Below are positions 58,364 through 64,000 of a DNA stretch of 64,000 bases, piece after piece; within the stretch, counting starts at the first letter, position 1, and every line of letters begins with the position of its first letter. The translations under genes were made by a program, and so were the position numbers. Origin of the DNA: Deltaproteobacteria bacterium (GTDB lineage Bacteria > Desulfobacterota > Binatia > UBA1149 > JAJCZL01); the NCBI GenBank assembly GCA_029262415.1, contig JAJCZL010000058.1, positions 1 to 64,000 of the forward strand, in the 5' to 3' direction. The notes under the pieces are model-generated. The model worked only from the letters and a program-made list of their open reading frames with translations. It was not told the DNA's origin and did not search any database.

Positions 58364-59581
58364 TTAAGACAAGATCGAGCGTGCAATGGTCTGAAGCTGG
58401 ATCTCGTTGGTGCCGCCTCCGATCTCGAACATCTTCGCGTCGCGCATCAGTTTCTCCAGAGGCAACTCGGCCATGTAGCCCGCACCGCCGTGAACCTGGA
58501 TGGCCGCCAGCGAGACTTCGACGGCCTGCTCGGCGCAGTAGAGTTTGGCCAGCGAAGCGAGCCGTGCGTCCAGCTTTCCCTCGCGCTGGGCCCAAGCCAG
58601 CTTAAACACCAGGTTGCGCGCGTTCTCCAAGGCGAGTTCCATTCGTGCCAGCTTGAAGGCGATCCCTTGAAATTCGGCGATCGGCCGGCCGAACTGCTTG
58701 CGTTCTTTCGCATAACGAACCGATTCTTCGACACAACGCTCGATGATCCCGAGGCACATGGCGGGCATCACCGTACGTTCAAGGTTGAGCGTTTGCAGCG
58801 CCGCGTCGTCGCGGCCGTGGGTTCGCTCTGTAAGCGAGCCCAGCAGGTTCGTGCGCGGCACGCGGCAGTCGTTCAGAAAGATTTCGCCGGTGGGCGAGTC
58901 GTGCATGCCCATCTTGCGCAGCGGCGGGCCGGTTTCGAGTCCCTCGGTGCCGCGCTCCACCAGCACGGCTCGAACGACGGGCTCGCCGTCGCCTTGGACA
59001 ACACGCGCGTAGATCGCGAACAGGTCGGCGTGGGGCGCATTGCTGATGAAGGTCTTCTGGCCGTTCAACACCAACTCGTTACCATCGACCACGGCGCGGG
59101 TCTGCATACCGCCGAACGCGTCGCTACCCGCCCCGGGCTCGGTCAGAGCCCAAGCGCCGATCTTCTCAAAGCGCAGCAGCGGCAGCGCGTGGCTTTTGAT
59201 CAGCGCCGCGGTGCCTTGCGCCAAGATCGTCATCGCGCAGCCGAGCGTCGAGATCAGCACCAGGGCGAGACCCGGCGACACGCGCGAGAGTTCCTTGAGC
59301 AGCACGCTGGTGAGCAGCGGATCGCCGCCAAGCCCGCTCTGCTCCGTGGCGCCGTCGCGCGGCGGCGCGGAACCGGACGCGCGGCTCAGGTCGGCAAGCC
59401 GGCGCTCGCCCATGGCGTCAAGCAACTCTGCGATCCCGAGGTCACGTCCAAGCGAGCGCAGCAGTTCGTAGGGAAGGCGCGCGCCGGATTCGAGAGCGTG
59501 AACCGCGGGGGCGAGTTCGCGTTCGCACCAACTGCGTACCGCGCTCTCGAATGCCAGTTGGGTCTCGTCGAGTTCAAACAT
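58364..59581 (-). CDS. Acyl-CoA dehydrogenase
   Basis: 405 residues from MFELDETQLAF at 59581; the frame is open upstream but that part overlaps the methyltransferase gene. Family signatures: WALTEPGAGSDAFGGM for FAD/substrate binding and the C-terminal GGAGYMAELPLEKLMRDAK with FEIGGGTNEIQ, where the Glu after MF or nearby serves as base. RKQFGRPIAEFQGIAFKLA is the dimer/FAD segment. The N-terminal domain carries an extra ~20-residue loop (SRASGSAPPRDGATEQSGLGG, in part). It oxidises an acyl-CoA at the alpha-beta bond and passes electrons to ETF. Chain length is not evident. Confidence 0.93.
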   Translation of the reverse strand: MFELDETQLAFESAVRSWCERELAPAVHALESGARLPYELLRSLGRDLGIAELLDAMGERRLADLSRASGSAPPRDGATEQSGLGGDPLLTSVLLKELSRVSPGLALVLISTLGCAMTILAQGTAALIKSHALPLLRFEKIGAWALTEPGAGSDAFGGMQTRAVVDGNELVLNGQKTFISNAPHADLFAIYARVVQGDGEPVVRAVLVERGTEGLETGPPLRKMGMHDSPTGEIFLNDCRVPRTNLLGSLTERTHGRDDAALQTLNLERTVMPAMCLGIIERCVEESVRYAKERKQFGRPIAEFQGIAFKLARMELALENARNLVFKLAWAQREGKLDARLASLAKLYCAEQAVEVSLAAIQVHGGAGYMAELPLEKLMRDAKMFEIGGGTNEIQLQTIARSILS

Positions 59582-59595
59582 CAGTGCTCCAAGCG

Positions 59596-60252
59596 CTACC
59601 GACGCGCCTCGATTATATAGCCCCAGAGCGCGAGGTACCGGTACAGCGGAGGGAACTCGCCGAACGTGATCGAGGCAAAGCCCGCGTCGCGGAAGGCTTG
59701 CTCGAGTTCGCTCTTCGCGTAGAGATTCGAGCGCCACCAGCGGCCAATAAGGGGCCTGGTAAGCCAGTTGCGCCGCGTGATGAAGAGCACGAGGCTGCCA
59801 CCTTCCTTCAGAAGGGAGCGAAGCCCGGTTAGCGCGGTGCTCAACCGCGAGCGCGGCAGGTACTCGAGCATGGAGGCCGACACGATAAGATCGTAGTTGC
59901 CCCATGAGTCCGCAAGCCGCTCCAACTCGAGGACATTGGCCTGCGCAAGGTCGATGCCTTCGATCTCACGCTTGCGAAGCGTGTCGCGAAAATGTTCGAG
60001 CATTGCCGGCGTGAGATCGAAGGCGTGCACGGGCCCGGGAACCAGACCCCGGCGCAGCAAGGCGTCGCGCAGCGCAAGCGTTACGATCCCAGTGCCGCAC
60101 CCGGCATCGAGCACACGAAGCTCCGAGTCGAGCAGCGATGAGCGGAGAAAGTACGCGCGAAGCCCCTGCGGGTAGCGCACGAAACGAACAAACCGAACGT
60201 AGCTATCGGCCCTGTCCGAGTACAACTCCACGGGATCTGAGGTCGGCTTCAC
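59596..60252 (-). CDS. Class I SAM-dependent methyltransferase
   Basis: 218 residues from a GTG three bases after the molybdoenzyme stop. VLDAGCGTGIVTLALRD is SAM motif I; VHAFDLTPAMLEHFRD, NYDLIVSASMLEYLP and LLKEGGSLVLFITRR are the following motifs. The C-terminus (FPPLYRYLALWGYIIEARR) is hydrophobic but short. The substrate is unknown. Tight spacing suggests co-transcription with the molybdoenzyme upstream and the acyl-CoA dehydrogenase downstream (14 bp). Confidence 0.88.
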   Translation of the reverse strand: MKPTSDPVELYSDRADSYVRFVRFVRYPQGLRAYFLRSSLLDSELRVLDAGCGTGIVTLALRDALLRRGLVPGPVHAFDLTPAMLEHFRDTLRKREIEGIDLAQANVLELERLADSWGNYDLIVSASMLEYLPRSRLSTALTGLRSLLKEGGSLVLFITRRNWLTRPLIGRWWRSNLYAKSELEQAFRDAGFASITFGEFPPLYRYLALWGYIIEARR

Positions 60253-60255
60253 CCG

Positions 60256-62445
60256 TTAAGGAGGCCCTGCGTGCGCGGCAGTGTCAACGGGATTGTCAAC
60301 TCGAGCGGCGGTAGAATTCCGGCTACGCTCGATTCGGCACGGGCGTCCGTTGTAGATGGGCATACCAGAAAACTCATCGAGCACGCGGTCGTCATGCAAG
60401 AAGTTCACATTGGTACCCGGGTACTTGCGGCTCGTCATCGTACTGCTCTCGTAGTTGTGCCCCCAGAACTGGTGAACCGAGACGACGCCTGGCCGGATGT
60501 CGGGAGAGCTGCGCGCCTCGACGTCGAGTGAACCGACATCGGTGGTGATACGAATCGTCTGCCCCTCGCTCAGATCCATTTCACGTGCATCCTCAGGGTT
60601 CAGTGTCGCCCAATTCCCCCTCATCTTCTCCATCAGAGCCGGGATGTTGTGGGTCCATGAGTTGTAGCCCGCTGTGCGGCGCGCACCCGAAATAAGCAGG
60701 AACGGATAGCGCGGCGTGGGCAGTGGCGGCCGCTCGAGCACTCGGCCGAGCGCTTCGATAAGATCGCTCGGCGCGAGGTGGATCTTGTGGTCGTTGGTGC
60801 GCAGTCCTTTACGCAAGAACTCGCCCCATTTTATCTCGGAGAATTTCACGCCCCCCGAGGCCTTCTTGAGCTTGCCGAGACCGGTCTTGCCCATGAGTAA
60901 GTAGCGGTAAAGGAGATCTTCGGTAAACTTAAAGCCTAGTGACTCGATTGCTTTGGCTGCGCCGCTCACCAGCGGGTCGTTTAAGAATGGTACCCCGGCG
61001 GCGCGCGCGATAGCCTTGATGATGTCCCATTCGCTGCGCGCCTGCCCACGCGGCTCTACAACTTTCGGTTTCCACTCGGCGTAAGGGTAAGGCTCGAACG
61101 TGGAGGTTAGGAAATGAAACGTTCCTTTCTCGTACATCGTTGCAGCCGGCAGGTTGTAGTGTGCAAACGACCCGGTATCGGAGCGGTAGAGATCAACGCA
61201 GACCAGCAGTTCGAGGCGCTTCAATGCCTTTTCCACTCGGGGCGTGTTCGGGAAAGTTATTACCGGGTTGCCGGCGATGATAACGAGGGCTCGGATGCGC
61301 TCGGGGTCATCCGATAGGATGTCTTCGGCCAAGACCGACGCCGGCGGCCCGCCGAAGATCTGCGGATAGTTGCCAATTCGAGACGCTGCCGGATTACGCC
61401 GTTTAGTGAACTGCTCGATCAGAGCGGGAACGTCGATAGCTCCCGGGTTGAAGTATACGCCGCCGGGACGGTCGATGTTGCCGGTGACCGCGTTCAGCGT
61501 CTGCACCGCCCACTCTGTCAGAGTTGTGTTGGGGCCGGTTTGTACACCGACACGTGTGGTGACAAACGCGCTGTCGGCCGCGGCGAACTCCTCGGCTAGG
61601 CGCGTTACCACAGCTTTCGGCACGTCGGTCACTTTGCTCACAGTGTCGAGATCGATGCCGGCCAGAGCACCCTCGACATCGCTCCACCCGGCACAGTGCT
61701 CTGCGACGAAGTGCTTATCGTACATGCCGTGGGAGAGAATCCACTGGAGCATCCCTAACAGAAGGAATAGATCGCTACCGGGGCGAATCGCTATGTGTTG
61801 CTGTGCTACGCGGGCGGTCTCGGTGTAGCGCGGATCGACCACGACGACCTTGCCCCCGGCGCGCTGTATGGCCTTGAAATCAGCTGCAATCCGCGGCCGC
61901 CGTTGCAGGAGCGTCATTCCTTGTGTGACCAACGGGTTGGTCCCGAGAAGAAGCGCAAACTTCGCATTTGCTGCATCGGGCTGAAGAATGAGATTCTCAT
62001 TGCCGAACATTCGCTCGGCCACCGCCCCGCGGTCGGTATATTCAAGCGAGAGCACGTTGAATGAGTTCGGCGAGCCGAACGAGTGGCATAGGGTATTTGC
62101 AAGCGTGATCGAGATACTGTCGGCGGCGTTCCCCCAATAGGTAGCGATCGCGCCGGGGCCGTGTTTATCGCGCAGCGCGCGAAGCTTCTGTCCTATCTCA
62201 CTGGTCGCGCGCTCCCAGGGCACCGGTTCCCAGCCCGACGGACCGCGCTTTTCCGGATGTAACAAGCGGTCGGGGTCGTTTTGATAGTCGGCGACGTGCA
62301 TGCCCTTGATGCAGGCGTAGCCTTGTGTGATTGGGTGCTTTGGGTCTGGACGCACCTCCACCATTCGTCCGTCTTCGACATCGACCTCGATGCCGCAGAA
62401 CGGCTCGCATGCGCCGATTTTGCACGTGGTTCGATAGGTTTTCAC
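60256..62445 (-). CDS. Molybdopterin oxidoreductase, formate-dehydrogenase-like, cytoplasmic
   Basis: 729 residues from a GTG with GGAGGG six bases upstream. There is no Tat or Sec signal. The [4Fe-4S] ligands fit CKIGACEPFC (Cys8, Cys13, Cys17) and ACIKG (Cys45); the first spacing is four residues, longer than the usual two. Pterin contacts include LLGTNPLVTQGM, VVVDPRYTETA, IRPGSDLFLLLGM, IIAGNPVITFPN and ISGARRTAGYNSWTHN. No Sec or Cys is seen at the usual formate-dehydrogenase position by eye. Acetylene-hydratase-like or thiosulfate/arsenate-type relatives are alternatives. The divergent AraC gene probably controls it. Confidence 0.87.
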   Translation of the reverse strand: MKTYRTTCKIGACEPFCGIEVDVEDGRMVEVRPDPKHPITQGYACIKGMHVADYQNDPDRLLHPEKRGPSGWEPVPWERATSEIGQKLRALRDKHGPGAIATYWGNAADSISITLANTLCHSFGSPNSFNVLSLEYTDRGAVAERMFGNENLILQPDAANAKFALLLGTNPLVTQGMTLLQRRPRIAADFKAIQRAGGKVVVVDPRYTETARVAQQHIAIRPGSDLFLLLGMLQWILSHGMYDKHFVAEHCAGWSDVEGALAGIDLDTVSKVTDVPKAVVTRLAEEFAAADSAFVTTRVGVQTGPNTTLTEWAVQTLNAVTGNIDRPGGVYFNPGAIDVPALIEQFTKRRNPAASRIGNYPQIFGGPPASVLAEDILSDDPERIRALVIIAGNPVITFPNTPRVEKALKRLELLVCVDLYRSDTGSFAHYNLPAATMYEKGTFHFLTSTFEPYPYAEWKPKVVEPRGQARSEWDIIKAIARAAGVPFLNDPLVSGAAKAIESLGFKFTEDLLYRYLLMGKTGLGKLKKASGGVKFSEIKWGEFLRKGLRTNDHKIHLAPSDLIEALGRVLERPPLPTPRYPFLLISGARRTAGYNSWTHNIPALMEKMRGNWATLNPEDAREMDLSEGQTIRITTDVGSLDVEARSSPDIRPGVVSVHQFWGHNYESSTMTSRKYPGTNVNFLHDDRVLDEFSGMPIYNGRPCRIERSRNSTAARVDNPVDTAAHAGPP

Positions 62446-62496
62446 GCTAAGCCCTCCATCGAGTGGGCAAGCTTACACCATAGGGAGTTCTCACGG

Positions 62497-62565
62497 CTTG
62501 AAGGGAATGGCTGTTTCGCGGCGGAGTATGGCAGTTTGTATGGCGGTACTTGAAGCGAATGGCTG
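62497..62565. promoter_or_regulatory. Direct-repeat operator candidates between molybdoenzyme and AraC genes
   Basis: CTTGAAGSGAATGGCTG occurs twice as a 17-bp direct repeat with one mismatch (62497-62513 and 62549-62565), 52 bp start to start, about five helical turns. The second copy covers the AraC ATG at 62559; the first is 52 bp from the molybdoenzyme start. AraC proteins commonly bind such direct half-sites. Confidence 0.6.
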
Positions 62566-63383
62566 ACAGCTGGACAGGCCGGGTGCTTATCTCCGTTACC
62601 CGGGCGCTTTACGTGGGGCAGGCCTTCGATACCCACGTCCATACCCATCACGCGATTCAGATATCGGTTGCGCTGGACTCGCCTTTTGCTCTGCGTGAAG
62701 GAGAAGATTGTGCATGGCGTAGTTACAATGCGGCGATCGTAGCGTCTAATGTTCGTCACCAGCTGGACGGACGTGGTGGACGTCATGCGCTGCTCCATAT
62801 CGAGCCGGAGAGCGTTGACGGGCGGCGGATAAGCCGGGCGGCGGCGACCACGGGAATCGGAGAGTTGTCGGCCTCGGTCGTCGAGAAGGTAAGGGGCGCC
62901 GTTGAGCGAGCCGAGTGCGAAGCGCCGAGCGCAGTGCGCGCGCGTGAGCTGTTCGTTGAGGTCTTCGATGCGGTAGATTTGGCGCCGCTCAGGAGATCCG
63001 CGCTTGATGACCGCATCGGCGCTGCCGTCAGGGAACTCCGTGCTGACCCGAACCGCTACGGCTCGATCCCGGCGCTTGCTGCCGGCGCGGGTCTCTCAGC
63101 AAGTCGCTTCCGGCATCTGTTCAAAGCCGAAATAGGAGTGAGTTGCCGCCGGTATCTTCTCTGGGTGCGCCTTTACAATGCCGTGCGTGAGCTCGCCGGC
63201 GGCGGATCGGTCACCGACGCTGCCCACGCGGTAGGCTTCGCCGATGCGGCGTATCTTACCCGCACCTTCCGGCGCATGTTCGGCATCGTACCGTCGGCGA
63301 TCAGCCGTTCGGTGCATCTGGTTGACGGTGACACCCAACCCGAGGTTGGTGATCATGGCCTCGACCGACGGGACGACCGCTGA
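62559..63383 (+). CDS. AraC-family transcriptional regulator
   Basis: 274 residues from the ATG at 62559. The N-terminal ~100 residues resemble a cupin sensor (FDTHVHTHHAIQISVAL, WRSYNAAIVASNVRHQLDG). The C-terminal double helix-turn-helix is clear: SIPALAAGAGLSASRFRHLFKAEIG in part, then VTDAAHAVGFADAAYLTRTFRRMFGIVPS in part. Divergent from the molybdoenzyme gene across 113 bp that contain two direct repeats, so it likely regulates that operon and itself. The HTHHA stretch may bind a metal or small molecule. Confidence 0.92.
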   Translation: MADSWTGRVLISVTRALYVGQAFDTHVHTHHAIQISVALDSPFALREGEDCAWRSYNAAIVASNVRHQLDGRGGRHALLHIEPESVDGRRISRAAATTGIGELSASVVEKVRGAVERAECEAPSAVRARELFVEVFDAVDLAPLRRSALDDRIGAAVRELRADPNRYGSIPALAAGAGLSASRFRHLFKAEIGVSCRRYLLWVRLYNAVRELAGGGSVTDAAHAVGFADAAYLTRTFRRMFGIVPSAISRSVHLVDGDTQPEVGDHGLDRRDDR

Positions 63384-63438
63384 TACCGACGCCGACGCGA
63401 ACGGTATCGACAAAACCGCCGGGTTTCGGCTTTCGTCA

Positions 63439-64000
63439 TCAGACCGGATCGACGTCTCGGGTCCGATCGAGATCGGGTGAGCCCGGCGGGAGCAACGTGT
63501 TCCCGTAGCGCCCGACTTGGGCGTGCTCGTAGGCCTTCGCGCACTTCAGGAACGCGTAGTAGCCGGCGTTGACGGATGTGACGAACCCCGCCCAGCCGTT
63601 CAGGAAATTGCGGTGCAGGAAGAACATGCGCAGAAAGTACAGCGGCGGATAGAACAACATCGCAAAAGGCGACGAGCTCTTGCCTCTCTGCAAGCGCTCG
63701 GCAACCAATCCAGTCGAATATTTGTTGAACTTTTCGGCGCGTCTGTGGATGTCGACGTCGCCAAAATGGTAAAAGCGATTGCGCAGTTTCAGCTTTGTGC
63801 CGCCGGGTATGATCGGCTCCGAGTGCACCGGCATGTCCTTGAGTCGCCCCTTCGTCTTGTCAAAGAGCCGTAGAAAATAAGTGAGATGCATACCCGGGTG
63901 GGCCATGCGCCAGTACATCAACTCTTGGCGCCGCATCTCATATCCGTCGGCTTTGGGACCGGCGCGCATGACGTCCTGGATCTCTTCGGCAAGTTCGGGC
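63439..64000 (-). CDS. Family 2 glycosyltransferase, C-terminal part (runs off the window)
   Basis: The frame is open through the right edge; 187 codons are visible, ending at the stop at 63439. PELAEEIQDVMRAGPKADGYEMRRQELMYWRM in parts, HPGMHLTYFLRLFDKTKGRLKD, then FYHFGDVDIHRRAEKFNKYST match the C-terminal half of WaaE/KdtX-like family 2 enzymes that add sugars to the lipopolysaccharide core. A hydrophobic pair of segments (FAMLFYPPLYFLRMFFLH, FVTSVNAGYYAFLK) may sit on the membrane. The catalytic DxD region lies outside the window, so activity cannot be checked. Confidence 0.85.
   Translation of the reverse strand, partial: PELAEEIQDVMRAGPKADGYEMRRQELMYWRMAHPGMHLTYFLRLFDKTKGRLKDMPVHSEPIIPGGTKLKLRNRFYHFGDVDIHRRAEKFNKYSTGLVAERLQRGKSSSPFAMLFYPPLYFLRMFFLHRNFLNGWAGFVTSVNAGYYAFLKCAKAYEHAQVGRYGNTLLPPGSPDLDRTRDVDPV

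Overview
The window is GC-rich, gene-dense and lies almost wholly on the minus strand, with long chains of genes whose stop and start codons overlap (ATGA, GTGA, TGATG). A group 1 uptake [NiFe]-hydrogenase, c-type cytochromes carrying many hemes, a Qrc/alternative-complex-III-like quinol module, cysteine-rich DUF4215-type secreted proteins and many acyl-CoA enzymes together suggest a Gram-negative deltaproteobacterial-grade organism (Desulfobacterota, Myxococcota or Candidatus Binatota-like). That placement is inference; no rRNA, tRNA, mobile element or CRISPR array was recognised.

Layout. 1-0.7 kb: open end of a penicillin-acylase-type amidohydrolase. 0.7-12.2 kb: one large hydrogenase operon read leftwards (small subunit, large subunit, cytochrome b, maturation protease, lipoprotein cytochrome c, hypF, hypC, hypD, hypE, an embedded enoyl-CoA hydratase, hypA, hypB), preceded by a candidate sigma-54 promoter. 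12.4-16.1 kb: enoyl-CoA hydratase, radical SAM protein, a Phd/RelE toxin-antitoxin pair with operator, and a class II aldolase. 16.2-23.0 kb: a 2264-codon RHS/YD-repeat protein with dockerin-like, cysteine-rich and NHL modules and a DUF4329 tip. 23.3-28.5 kb: an orphan type II DMSO-reductase-family catalytic subunit, flanked by two copies of a covarying hairpin element, then a dehydrogenase/epimerase pair and a secreted Pcm. 28.5-35.1 kb: two divergent, very large cysteine-rich secreted proteins. 35.4-39.4 kb: an APH-like kinase overlapping a class III PLP enzyme, a crotonase and a GST-like protein.

39.5-56.9 kb is the most striking region: fourteen same-strand genes encoding eight c-type cytochromes with 54 predicted hemes, an outer-membrane beta-barrel, two NHL-propeller lipoproteins, and an inner-membrane module of pentaheme cytochrome, molybdopterin-fold subunit, four-cluster ferredoxin and NrfD-like membrane protein. 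I read it as a quinol-to-outer-surface electron conduit. Its first gene is preceded by a TGGCAC-type sigma-54-like element, as is the hydrogenase operon, so hydrogen uptake and outward electron export may be co-controlled.

57-64 kb: an FAD oxidoreductase, acyl-CoA dehydrogenase, methyltransferase, a second soluble-type molybdopterin oxidoreductase divergent from an AraC regulator with direct-repeat operators, and the 3' end of a family 2 glycosyltransferase running off the right edge.
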